64,000 bases of DNA from Limosilactobacillus panis (GTDB lineage: Bacteria > Bacillota > Bacilli > Lactobacillales > Lactobacillaceae). A program made the translations under genes and the position numbers. Position 1 is the first letter of the stretch. Every line of letters begins with the position of its first letter. Shown in pieces: positions 52,963 to 61,844 of the stretch. Where the stretch lies: positions 1,984,001 through 2,048,000 of the forward strand of contig NZ_CP081855.1 in assembly GCF_019797825.1 (NCBI RefSeq), written 5' to 3'. The notes under the pieces were generated by a model that worked only from the letters and a program-made list of their open reading frames with translations, was not told where the DNA came from and did not search any database.

Positions 52963-53004
52963 ATCAGTTAAAATGAAGGTAATAAATAGAAAGGAGCCCT
53001 CCGT

Positions 53005-53604
53005 ATGGCACTTCATGACCAGCAAATTTATAATCCAGACGACCCGGAAATTTTGGAAAAACAAACCCAGGCTCAGCTCCCCATGTACGAATACAACCGC
53101 ACCCTCCCCACTGAGAGGGCCAAACGTCAAGGCCTGTTGAAAAAGATGCTCGGTAAAGTGGGTAAAGGCTGTTATCTCGAGCCACCCTTTCACGCTAACT
53201 TTGGCGGTAAGCACGTCATGCTTGGCGACCACATTTACGCTAACTTTAACCTAACCGTGGTCGATGATACCTACATTTATATCGGCAGCCATACTATGAT
53301 TGGTCCCAATGTTACCCTGGCATCAGCCAACCACCCCATCATGCCAGAATTACGGAAAAAGGGCTACCAGTACAACTTACCAATCCATATTGGCAAAAAC
53401 TGCTGGCTCGGGGCCGGCGTTATCGTTGTTCCCGGTGTAACCATTGGTGATAATACCGTGGTCGGGGCCGGCGCCGTCGTCACCAAGGGCCTGCCAGCTA
53501 ACGTGGTCGCTGTCGGGGTTCCCGCTAAAGTTGTCCGCCCAATCGGCGACCATGATCGACAGTATTACCACGGCAAAATGAAAATCGATCCGCAGCTTCT
53601 TTAA
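53005..53604 (+). CDS. Maltose/galactoside O-acetyltransferase
   Basis: A 199-residue Maa/LacA enzyme: N-terminal helical cap (PMYEYNRTLPTERAKRQGLLKKML), active-site His in SANHPIMPELR and hexapeptide repeats through CWLGAGVIVVPGVTIGDNTVVGAG, ending VPAKVVRPI. Acetylates sugars. AAAGGAG precedes the ATG. This is the intact full-length Maa in the window; the copy at 44689-45307 is broken. Confidence 0.9.
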   Translation: MALHDQQIYNPDDPEILEKQTQAQLPMYEYNRTLPTERAKRQGLLKKMLGKVGKGCYLEPPFHANFGGKHVMLGDHIYANFNLTVVDDTYIYIGSHTMIGPNVTLASANHPIMPELRKKGYQYNLPIHIGKNCWLGAGVIVVPGVTIGDNTVVGAGAVVTKGLPANVVAVGVPAKVVRPIGDHDRQYYHGKMKIDPQLL

Positions 53605-53634
53605 TCATGTTTGAGCTCAAAGGCGGTGATTTCA

Positions 53635-53868
53635 ATGATTTTAGCATGTGTAATCGCCCTGTTCTTCTTTTGGTTCGGCAATGAAATTTATCGGGGAAAC
53701 AAGAAATTCTATCACTTTATTGCTGGCAATATATTTGGCGATAGCGATGATAATGTCGAAAAGCATCACAGGGGACTAGGTATTTTCTATTGCTGCTTTG
53801 GGGTGTTTGTACTATCAATCCTTTGGTGGGGGCCAAAATTACAAACTTTATTAGAACACTGGCCTTAA
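53635..53868 (+). CDS. Small two-helix membrane protein
   Basis: Unknown. 77 residues with membrane helices at about 1-16 and 50-67, and a hydrophilic middle (GNKKFYHFIAGNIFGDSDDNVEKHHRG). AAGGCGGTGA precedes the ATG at 53635; a frame from 53611 would place that site inside the gene. It follows the acetyltransferase by 30 bp, possibly co-transcribed. Confidence 0.68.
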   Translation: MILACVIALFFFWFGNEIYRGNKKFYHFIAGNIFGDSDDNVEKHHRGLGIFYCCFGVFVLSILWWGPKLQTLLEHWP

Positions 53869-53870
53869 AC

Positions 53871-53919
53871 TAAAAGTCCGAATTACGATTCTGAATCAGA
53901 ATTATAATTCGGACTTTTA
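53871..53919 (+). terminator. Terminator after the small membrane protein
   Basis: AAAAGTCCGAATTA / TAATTCGGACTTTT stem with internal ATTCTGAATCAGAAT. Confidence 0.9.
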
Positions 53920-54161
53920 TTCTGTTATTTAAATAATTGTTCTAATAAACTACCCTTTGGTACTGCTTCATTACTATTAGTAGCAACTGATATTTGCCCA
54001 GTGGGAAATAATTTCTACTTTAGCCCCAATGGAGGAGCAAAAAAGCACTACTAAATCATTATGGATCCCCCCAAACATTTATTTTGCACCGAAAAGGAGC
54101 ATTATAATCACTAACCCTAAGCGAAAAGAAGGCAATCATTATTCAAAAACATAACAACCCA

Positions 54162-54815
54162 ATGTCAACCCGTATTCTCGCCTTAATTACTGGCCTAGTC
54201 ATTAACGCGCTCGGTAACGGGCTAACGGTTGCGACTAGTGTCGGGACGAGCCCTTGGACCGCCTCAGAAGTTAACATTGCTAACCTCATTGGCACCTCAG
54301 TTGGGATACCGATATTTTGCGTTGGCTCTTTTGTCGCAATCGTCAACCAGCTCCTCATCCGTCAATGGGACAAACTACGCTTCTTTGGCGAACTCGGCTT
54401 TATCGCCTGCTTCAGTTACTTTGTCGATATTTTCGTGGCCCTTTTCACCTGGCTTGGCGTGCCCCACTTTCCGTTCCTAATCCGGACCATTCTTTGCTTC
54501 ATCGGGGTCGCCACCTTCTGCTGTGCCATCTCGATTTACCAGCGGGCCAACCTGATTATGCACCCAAATGACGACACGACTAACATCCTTCGCTTCCTCT
54601 ATTGCCACAACCGGGTGATTGTCGCTCAGTTGGTCAACTTTATTCCGCCCATTATTATCATGGTAATAACCTTCTTAATCAGCGGACGCTTGTACGCGAT
54701 CAATATTGGGACGCTATTTGCCCTGCTCGCTAACGGTCCACTGATTGGCTTCTTTGACCGGCACATCTGGCATGGCCTCACGCACAATTTTCGGGTCAAA
54801 AATACCGATAAATAA
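54162..54815 (+). CDS. YczE/YitT-like integral membrane protein
   Basis: A 217-residue protein with five predicted membrane segments; the opening LITGLVINALGNGLTVATSVGTSPWTA matches the YczE family (unknown, sometimes transporter-like). The ATG has no ribosome site. GAAGG (54128-54132) lies 5 bases before an in-frame ATT at 54138, so a longer form starting at a rare ATT codon is possible. It stands alone before pepN. Confidence 0.75.
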   Translation: MSTRILALITGLVINALGNGLTVATSVGTSPWTASEVNIANLIGTSVGIPIFCVGSFVAIVNQLLIRQWDKLRFFGELGFIACFSYFVDIFVALFTWLGVPHFPFLIRTILCFIGVATFCCAISIYQRANLIMHPNDDTTNILRFLYCHNRVIVAQLVNFIPPIIIMVITFLISGRLYAINIGTLFALLANGPLIGFFDRHIWHGLTHNFRVKNTDK

Positions 54816-54900
54816 AGGCCCATCGCAGAGTAATTCCTTTGCTCCCTACTAGTTTCGCCTTATAATTAAACTATCCTAAAAATAAGAAGTGAATTTTTTA

Positions 54901-57429
54901 ATGACAGATAAGAAACGATTATTAAGTATGTTCCAACCTGACCACTACGACCTCTACCTCAACATTAACCGAGAAAAGAAACTGATCACGGGGACGACGA
55001 CCATCGCTGGGCACGCTAACCAACCCGTAATTAAAATTAACCAAAAATTCCTACACATCAATGACGTCACCGTGGACCGCAAACCGGTGCCGTTTACCGT
55101 CAAGGACGATGAGGAAGCGGTTGAAATCACCCTCCCCGCTGCTGGCGACGTTAAGCTGAGCATCGACTACACAGCACCGCTGACCGACACGATGATGGGA
55201 ATTTACCCGTCTTATTACAAGGTTAACGGCGAACAAAAGCAAATCATCGGGACCCAGTTTGAAACGACCGCGGCCCGGCAAGCCTTCCCGTGTGTCGACG
55301 AGCCTGCCGCTAAGGCCACCTTCTCCCTCGCCATCAAGTTTGATGAACATCCTGGGGAGACAATCATCGCCAACATGCCGGAAAACCATGTTAAAGATGA
55401 TGTCCACTACTTTGACCAGACCGTCAAGATGTCAACCTACCTGGTTGCCTTCGCCTTTGGTGAGTTGCAAAGCAAGATGACAGAAACCAAGTCTGGCGTT
55501 AAGGTCGGGGTCTTTGCAACTAAGGCCCACCAAGCAAAGGAACTCGACTTCGCCCTTGGGATTGCGAAGAAGGCCATCGAATTTTACGAAGATTTCTACC
55601 ACACTCCGTACCCGCTGCCGCACTCCTGGCAGTTGGCCCTGCCAGACTTCTCAGCCGGGGCCATGGAAAACTGGGGGTTGGTAACCTACCGTGAAGCCTA
55701 CCTCCTCTTGAACCCTGATAACACCGCCCTCGACATGAAGCAACTGGTTGCCACCGTCATCACCCACGAGCTAGCCCACCAGTGGTTTGGTGACCTGGTA
55801 ACGATGAAGTGGTGGGATGACCTGTGGCTCAACGAAAGTTTTGCCAACATGATGGAATACGTCTCCGTTGACGCCATCCACCCTGAATGGAAGATTTGGG
55901 AACTGTTCCAAACCTCCGAAGCACCAATGGCTTTGCAACGGGATGCTACTGATGGCGTTCAGCCCGTCCACGTTGAGGTTAACAATCCGGCCGAAATTGA
56001 CTCAATCTTCGACCCGGCGATCGTTTACGCCAAGGGTTCCCGGATGCTGGTCATGGTCCGGTCCCTGCTCGGTGACGATGCCCTGCGTGCCGGCCTAAAG
56101 AATTACTTTGCCGCCCACAAGTACAACAACGCGGCTGGTAATGACCTCTGGCAGGCCCTCGGCGACGCATCTGGCCTGAACATCGGTGAAATCATGAAGT
56201 CTTGGTTGGATCAACCGGGTTACCCCGTAGTTTCCGCCACGGTCAACGACCAGGGACAACTGGTTCTTAGCCAGAAGCAGTTCTTTATCGGTGACGGTAA
56301 GGACAAGGGCCGGACCTGGCAAATCCCGTTGAACAGCAACTACGACGTGGCCCCACAAATTATGGCGGATAAGACAGTTGTCCTCGGTGACTATGCGACC
56401 CTGCGGAAGCAAGCGGGCCAGCCGTTCCGTCTCAATGTCGGCAACAACTCCCACTTCATCGTTAAGTATGACGACCAGCTGTTGAAAAATATCCTTGACC
56501 ACGCCACTGACCTGGACAGCATCAGTCAACGCCAGCTCCTTCAAGACCTGCGCCTGCTTGCGGAAGGGCAACAGATTTCCTACGCTAGCCTGATTCCACT
56601 GCTGACCCGGTTTGCTGGCAGTCATTCAGCAATCGTGAACGCTGAGCTCTACCACATCGCCAACAGCCTCAAGATGTTTGTTAAGCCTGGTTCGGCTGAA
56701 GAAGCCCACCTGAAGAAGTTCTTCAACCAATTGAGTAAGGACCAGGTTGCCCGGCTCGGTTGGCTACCTAAGGCGGGTGAAAGCAACGACGACCAGCTGG
56801 TACGGCCATACGTGCTCAACGCGGCCCTTTATGCCCACAACGAAGATGCAATCAAGGCGGCCCACCAGATTTTCCTTGATAACCAGGATAAACTTGGTGC
56901 CCTGTCCGCCGATATCCGGGGACTGGTCTTAAAGAGTGAAGTTCAAAACTACGGTAGCCGGGACCTCTTCGATAAGCTACTTGCCGCCTATCAGCAAACG
57001 GCGGACCCGAGTTACAAGGCCGACTTGCGGATGGCAATTCCAACCACGACTGATCCTGAACTGATCAAGTTGATCATTGGTCATTACGAGGACGCCCAAG
57101 TGATCAAGCCCCAAGACCTTCGCGCATGGTACCGCGGTGTTCTGGCTAACAACGCTGGACAAAAGGCAGCCTGGGATTGGTTGCGCAACGAATGGCAGTG
57201 GCTTAACGACACGGTTGGTGGCGACATGGAATTTGCCTCTTACATCACCGTTTCCGCAAGCATCTTCCACACGCCGCAACGGTTAGCTGAATTCAAGGAA
57301 TTCTTTGAACCAAAGATCAATACACCAGGCCTGACCCGGGAGATCACGATGGACATCCGCATCATTGAGAGCAAGGTTGCCCTGGTGGAAAAGGAAGCTG
57401 CCGCCGTAAACGCGGCAATTGCGGACTAA
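54901..57429 (+). CDS. pepN: Aminopeptidase N
   Basis: Zinc metallo-aminopeptidase (M1) of 842 residues, the main general aminopeptidase of lactobacilli, cytosolic. GAMEN exopeptidase motif at 253-257, zinc motif HELAH at 289-293 with the third ligand Glu in LNESFANMMEY, and an ERAP1-like C-terminal helical domain. ATG 54901 follows AAGAAGTGA; an upstream GTG at 54889 overlaps that site. Monocistronic with a strong terminator. Confidence 0.96.
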   Translation: MTDKKRLLSMFQPDHYDLYLNINREKKLITGTTTIAGHANQPVIKINQKFLHINDVTVDRKPVPFTVKDDEEAVEITLPAAGDVKLSIDYTAPLTDTMMGIYPSYYKVNGEQKQIIGTQFETTAARQAFPCVDEPAAKATFSLAIKFDEHPGETIIANMPENHVKDDVHYFDQTVKMSTYLVAFAFGELQSKMTETKSGVKVGVFATKAHQAKELDFALGIAKKAIEFYEDFYHTPYPLPHSWQLALPDFSAGAMENWGLVTYREAYLLLNPDNTALDMKQLVATVITHELAHQWFGDLVTMKWWDDLWLNESFANMMEYVSVDAIHPEWKIWELFQTSEAPMALQRDATDGVQPVHVEVNNPAEIDSIFDPAIVYAKGSRMLVMVRSLLGDDALRAGLKNYFAAHKYNNAAGNDLWQALGDASGLNIGEIMKSWLDQPGYPVVSATVNDQGQLVLSQKQFFIGDGKDKGRTWQIPLNSNYDVAPQIMADKTVVLGDYATLRKQAGQPFRLNVGNNSHFIVKYDDQLLKNILDHATDLDSISQRQLLQDLRLLAEGQQISYASLIPLLTRFAGSHSAIVNAELYHIANSLKMFVKPGSAEEAHLKKFFNQLSKDQVARLGWLPKAGESNDDQLVRPYVLNAALYAHNEDAIKAAHQIFLDNQDKLGALSADIRGLVLKSEVQNYGSRDLFDKLLAAYQQTADPSYKADLRMAIPTTTDPELIKLIIGHYEDAQVIKPQDLRAWYRGVLANNAGQKAAWDWLRNEWQWLNDTVGGDMEFASYITVSASIFHTPQRLAEFKEFFEPKINTPGLTREITMDIRIIESKVALVEKEAAAVNAAIAD

Positions 57430-57445
57430 CATTATAAATAACTGT

Positions 57446-57497
57446 TAAACGAACAATCCAGAATGGCAAAATAATGTCATCCTGGATTGTTTAGTTT
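57446..57497 (+). terminator. Terminator after pepN
   Basis: AAACGAACAATCCAG / CTGGATTGTTTAG stem and T-run. Confidence 0.85.
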
Positions 57498-57545
57498 TTG
57501 AAAATGATATAATGGTGAGGTTTGCAACACGAGGGAGAAAAAATT

Positions 57546-58237
57546 ATGAAAAAATTGCATTTTTGGGTCGGAATATTAGGAATTATGACCCTCTTAATGA
57601 CTGCTGGCTGTGGGCATCCCCACCAGAATCAATCGCTACATGGAGCATATAAATTTCCCAAAAGGATGCGGATATTGATAGCCAGGGTAATCTTCAGCCG
57701 GCCTATTGGTATTTTAAGAAAGATGGCTCCGTCCTGTGGGCCCAGCCGGAAACAGGTGATAGTGACCATGGTGATTATGGTGATTCAGGACGAGGAACCT
57801 GGAAATCTTTAGGCAACAACAGGTACCGTGTCCACATAAAATACCTTTATACCAACGACAGTGACACCTTTACAGCCAAGAAAATCGGCAACCGACTCCA
57901 CACTTACGAGAACCATGATTGGTCTGCCGATGACAACTATTACCAGCCACAGATAACCTTTTCTGACTACCAATCAATGTTTAAGCGGGCACGGAAGTCG
58001 ACACTGCAAATGCAACAAAATGATAGTTCTGACAACCAAGACGATAATTCAATTAGTTCCACAACCATCAGTAATGGTAATCAAGCTCTTGCATACATTA
58101 AAAAGCAACGTGGTGACCATGGCTTCAAACTAAACGGTGGAACCTTCGGGGAATCGGATAATCCGCATGCCTCCATTTCAGATAACGACGGGAATATTTA
58201 TTACGTTTACGCTAACGGGACAATTAAAAAGCAATGA
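57546..58237 (+). pseudogene. Lipoprotein gene, frameshifted (paralogue of the next gene)
   Basis: Starts with a lipoprotein signal (lipobox LMTAGC) after GAGGGAG and reads to GAYKF, where the frame is lost near 57650-57660 in TTTCCC. From there another frame encodes SQKDADIDSQGNLQPAYWYF through RGTWKSLGNNRYRV to the stop at 58237, matching the product of 58255-59106 block by block. A missing base in TTTCCC restores a protein of about 230 residues. Real mutation or sequencing error. Confidence 0.75.
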
Positions 58238-58254
58238 TTTGGGGGAAATTAAAA

Positions 58255-59106
58255 ATGAAGAAACACTATAAAACTATTTTCGGCATGCTATGCTTACTGT
58301 TCTTAATTGGTCTGACCGGTTGCGGACATAAGCAAACTTTATCAGGTGTCTACCGTAGTAATGATGCGTACAACAAGGAAGATGACGGGACAATTCAACC
58401 GTCATATTATTATTTCAAAAAGAACGGAACTTTTATGTATTGCAGTCCCCAGGTCAACAGCGTCAAAGGTGACGACTCGTATTTCTATGGCGATGTTTCA
58501 CGTGGAACCTGGAAGGCATTAGGACACAACCAGTTTCAAATTAAAATGCGGAGTGTTTACGATGATGACTACTACTCCTTCAAAGCACAACTAAATGGTA
58601 AACGACTTCACACTGATGCTAATGCAAGGGATGCAAAATTTCGCTGGTATGCCGACAACAACACCAAAGTTGCAATGACGCATTCCGATTACATGACGAT
58701 GTTTAGAAAAGCCCAGATTTCTGCGCAAAAGGATATTCAGCAAAATGGTTATACCCAACCTGATAATCCTACAGTAAACGACGTTATCGGTAACCCGAAA
58801 ATGATTGGGGCACTAGTCCTTGCTAATGGCCGGGGAATCAGTGCGTTAAAACACCAACGGATTGAATTTATGATTATGAAAAAAGATAATGACTACCAGG
58901 CTGGTTTCGGCACTAAAGATGGTACTTTGAACTACCTTATTCAGGGACAAAAAGTGGTAGTCAAAGACGGCAGCAACGATTACAAAGGTGGTAAAACTGT
59001 TGCCATCAATTCATTAATAAGAAAATATTACTCATCTGATAATGATAAGGGAATTATCGACGACGTGGTTAATAATATGCATACTACCGACATGAGCGAT
59101 AACTAA
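58255..59106 (+). CDS. Putative lipoprotein of unknown function
   Basis: A 283-residue exported lipoprotein with lipobox LTGC (about residues 18-21). The N-terminal half (SGVYRSNDAYN, YYYFKKNGTFMYC, RGTWKALGHNQF) looks like a small beta-barrel and is shared with the tandem upstream pseudogene. The C-terminal half differs between the two. GGGGGAAA precedes the ATG at 58255. It follows the pseudogene by 17 bp, a tandem duplication that has since diverged. Confidence 0.75.
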   Translation: MKKHYKTIFGMLCLLFLIGLTGCGHKQTLSGVYRSNDAYNKEDDGTIQPSYYYFKKNGTFMYCSPQVNSVKGDDSYFYGDVSRGTWKALGHNQFQIKMRSVYDDDYYSFKAQLNGKRLHTDANARDAKFRWYADNNTKVAMTHSDYMTMFRKAQISAQKDIQQNGYTQPDNPTVNDVIGNPKMIGALVLANGRGISALKHQRIEFMIMKKDNDYQAGFGTKDGTLNYLIQGQKVVVKDGSNDYKGGKTVAINSLIRKYYSSDNDKGIIDDVVNNMHTTDMSDN

Positions 59107-59139
59107 AATCTTTGACTTAACAACAAAAATGTAACAGTG

Positions 59140-59275
59140 AATAAGGAAGCCGAGAAAGCATCAGAATGCTCCGTATGGCTAGTTAGGACGTTCGTTGATC
59201 CGATAAGACCAACAATCGTTCGCAATTAATAAATTTGCTCCGCAGCGTAGATATCAGAGGCCTTCTTTTAACACA
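59140..59275. repeat. Dispersed repeat B, degenerate copy 5
   Basis: GAAAGCATCAGAATGCTCCGTATGGCTAG and GCTCCGCAGCG recall copies 2-4 in reverse order of blocks, but identity is low. No gene is visible in 59107-59381 otherwise. Confidence 0.45.
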
Positions 59276-59381
59276 AAGCTGGTCCATTAGCTTCCCCGTG
59301 ACACGATTTAAATATAATATTCAAGAGCTGAATAGAGGATGGGGGAAAGTCGCAGTTCTTCCCGCCCTCTTAAATTAGTGC

Positions 59382-60358
59382 TTAGAATTCATCAAGGATT
59401 ATTTGCTCCTGAACAAACTGGTCAAAGAATGGCAGCATAAACTGAACATAACCATACCCCGCCGGCATAATAATTTGGTCATCAATTAACTTGCGCCGAT
59501 AAACCGAAATATAGTTAGGTGCCTTGGCCATAATCTGGCTAATATCCTGGGCCTTAACCTTTTGCTGGCCAGACTTGACCATGGCCTGAACAAACTCGCG
59601 CTCCTTCATTGACATCTCGTGGTAGACCTTGTAGTAGACATTTCTAAAAAGGTCACTGGTGTAGTGGTCAAGGATTCCATCAACCGTTTCCTTACTAATT
59701 CGGCTAGTTGACTGCTTGTGAGATTCCTGCCAGACCCAGTAACCAAGTAGCTGGAAGGCATAGGCAAAACCCTTTGTCTGTTTTGTCATGTAAAGAAGTG
59801 TTGTCGAGTCAACCTGGTAGCCTGCTTTCCGAAAAATATGCGCATAGCTCTCTTTGATACTTTCGACGCCAAGCGGATTAAGCGTTATTCGATTTGCCCC
59901 CTTAGGGTTGCTTTGACCTCATCAATAGTAATGAGAATATTAATTCCTTTTTCAGTAAACTTCTGTAGCAATTGGTGGAACCTGGACAGAAATTCCCCAT
60001 CTTCATCAGAGCCCCCAATTCCGGTACTAAGTTGAATCCCTTTAAATTCTACTTTCAAATCAAAATCCTTAAAGATTTTCAGCGTGATTATTTTTTCACG
60101 TAACTGAGTTAAAAGGGAATCTAATAAGTCATCATCCAGTATCAAATTCACAACTTGCCAATTGTTTCTTTTTGCTAATTCGTTTGCAACATCAGTCATC
60201 AACGTAGTCTTACCAGCGCCACGCTGACCATAAATCAAAGAGGTTCAGAAAGGTGAATTAGAACGATTCAATTCATCAATTACACGCTGATTCAATGCAT
60301 TTCGGTCAAGGAAAACGCTTGGTACAGTCCCGAAACTCGGGTTAAAAGGGTTGTCCAC
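59382..60358 (-). pseudogene. AAA/archaeal-type ATPase gene, nonsense mutation plus deletion
   Basis: The GTG at 60358 (GAGGTGA upstream) opens DNPFNPSFGTVPSVFLDR. An in-frame TGA follows NSPF, where homologues read Arg (CGA to TGA), just before the Walker A GQRGAGKTT. The frame continues to ITIDEVKATLRG (Walker B). There it joins out of frame to ANRITLNPLGVESIKESYA, losing roughly 40-50 residues, and then to the C-terminal winged-helix part ending at 59382. The family is common in lactobacilli with unknown role, perhaps stress or mobile-element related. Two independent lesions make this a true pseudogene. Confidence 0.8.
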
Positions 60359-60364
60359 GCTAAT

Positions 60365-60417
60365 CACCTCATTTTATAACTTTTTATAACTATTTCCTTC
60401 GTTTTATAACTTTTTTT
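60365..60417 (-). repeat. Iterated AGTTATAAAA repeats before the ATPase pseudogene
   Basis: Minus strand carries AGTTATAAAA three times with irregular spacing just upstream of the ribosome site. A similar AGTATAAAA series precedes the ATPase scrap at 52859. Likely operator or promoter array. Confidence 0.6.
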
Positions 60418-60537
60418 CAATTAGTGATTACTTGTACAGCATTGAACAATATAGCTATTTAAGCACAAAAGTTCTTGTTTAGTCCCATTCATAAGCAGTA
60501 GTATTGCTAATCATCCGTATTTATCGTATACTGCCTG

Positions 60538-60675
60538 TGTTGGGGTAGGAACTCCAGAGTTATTGTCCAGCGGAACGGAATGTGAACGCTGGAAGGAGGC
60601 TACTTGGCTGCTTTGGTTTTCCGCATTCACCACGGACAACCGTCGATGGTTCCCTAACAAATAAATTTTAGGGAG
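60538..60675 (+). ncRNA. Candidate THF (folT-type) riboswitch
   Basis: Closing stem TGTTGGGG (60538-60545) / CCCTAACA (60652-60659), inner stem TTGTCC / GGACAA, and GGAATG / CATTC, upstream of folT. CCCTAA (60652-60657) can instead pair with TTAGGG (60668-60673), which includes the ribosome site. Position and architecture fit a folate-sensing leader; I could not confirm the THF consensus base by base. Confidence 0.6.
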
Positions 60676-60682
60676 TGTCTTG

Positions 60683-61237
60683 ATGATGTCAGTACTATCT
60701 TTTGCCGGGCCCCGTTTTACGACCCGCCACATGACCTTAGCAGCCCTGTTAGTCGCCCTTCAGATTATCCTGAGCAAGCTCTCGGTAGGTGACCCGGCCG
60801 TTCTTAAATTTAGCTTCGGCTTTATCGCAACGGCCTTGATCGGTTACTACTTAGGACCCTGGATTGGGGGCGCCGCAATGGTTGTTAACGACCTCGTTAG
60901 CAACACTATTTTGAATACGGGAAGCATGTTCTTCCCCGGTTTTACCTTCTCCGCCTTTGTTTCCGGAGTGATTGCCGGGATGTTCTTGTACAACCAGAGA
61001 ATCACCTGGCAGCGGATCTTCATCTACGAATTTTTCCAGATTCTAGTGACCAACGTCTTCTTCACGACGCTGTGGGTCTACTTGATGAGCATGACCTCGT
61101 CCAGTACCGGCCGGGCCTTTACCGCCCTGCTAGCGATTCGCTTGCCAAAGGAGATTGTCTCCTGGCCGCTCGAAGCTATCTTAGTCCTGATTATCCTGCG
61201 GCAATTGTCACGAATTAACTTACGTTTGGACCGGTAA
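60683..61237 (+). CDS. folT: Folate ECF transporter S component
   Basis: A 184-residue membrane protein with six segments that binds folate and docks onto the shared ECF energy module (EcfA1A2T, not in this window). The family features are the TTRHMTLAALLVALQIILSKLSVGD opening, FSFGFIATALIGYYLGPWIGG and TLWVYLMS. ATG 60683 is 7 bases after GGGAG. A structured leader precedes it. Confidence 0.9.
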   Translation: MMSVLSFAGPRFTTRHMTLAALLVALQIILSKLSVGDPAVLKFSFGFIATALIGYYLGPWIGGAAMVVNDLVSNTILNTGSMFFPGFTFSAFVSGVIAGMFLYNQRITWQRIFIYEFFQILVTNVFFTTLWVYLMSMTSSSTGRAFTALLAIRLPKEIVSWPLEAILVLIILRQLSRINLRLDR

Positions 61238-61338
61238 AATAACAAATTATGCTTACAACATATAGCAAGAAAGTACGACAAAGTGTTAGAGTACGCTTCG
61301 TCGCCCACGACTTCCCGTAATTACTGTATAATATTAAA

Positions 61339-61387
61339 TAGAGGGTAGGAAAAGGCATCCGTTTTTTTCCTACCCTCTTCTTTTTGG
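61339..61387 (+). terminator. Terminator after folT
   Basis: AGAGGGTAGGAAAA / TTTTCCTACCCTCT stem with T-run. It resembles hairpin A in design but not in sequence. Confidence 0.85.
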
Positions 61388-61390
61388 TAT

Positions 61391-61424
61391 AAAAAAGCAC
61401 CGCTCTTATTTTTATGAGCGGTGT
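61391..61424 (-). terminator. Terminator of the interrupted secreted-protein gene
   Basis: CACCGCTC / GAGCGGTG stem; minus strand ends in TTTTTT. Confidence 0.8.
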
Positions 61425-61837
61425 CGATTTTATTATTTAATTATTGAGGAGCAACTGGGACCCCATCTAGGCCTGCCTTATGGCTATAATAGTCAACAGT
61501 TTGACTATTTTCATCCCAGCCAGCCGCAATCAGTCGTTGGTACCATTCGTTTTCTGGAATCATTCCCGGCTGGCCACTATTATTGTTCCGATCAGCGGTA
61601 TCACTGGCCGCTGATTGGTTAGCTTGCTGCTCACTCTGTTGAGTAGTGGTCGGTGCGGCTGATTGGTCGGTCTGGTTGTTAACCTTAGTCTTAATTGCTG
61701 CAGCCTGCCCCTTAAACTTTTTACGCAGCAGTGCCTTGCTATAAATATGCTTCTTTTCCGTGTTATTTTGATCAGTGGACTTTACAGTAACCTTTTTCTT
61801 TGAAACCATAATATTAAATTGGTTATTACCATCATTT

Positions 61838-61844
61838 AACGTGT
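61838..61844. repeat. Target-site duplication of IS982 copy 2
   Basis: AACGTGT here and at 62823-62829. Confidence 0.85.

Noticed and set aside
60365..60417. CRISPR or plasmid iteron array
   Set aside because: Units are about 10 bp, AT-rich and irregularly spaced, with no spacers and no cas or rep gene.
60511..60732. 73-codon minus-strand frame over the folT leader
   Set aside because: It overlaps the structured leader and folT start; no ribosome site and no homology recognised.
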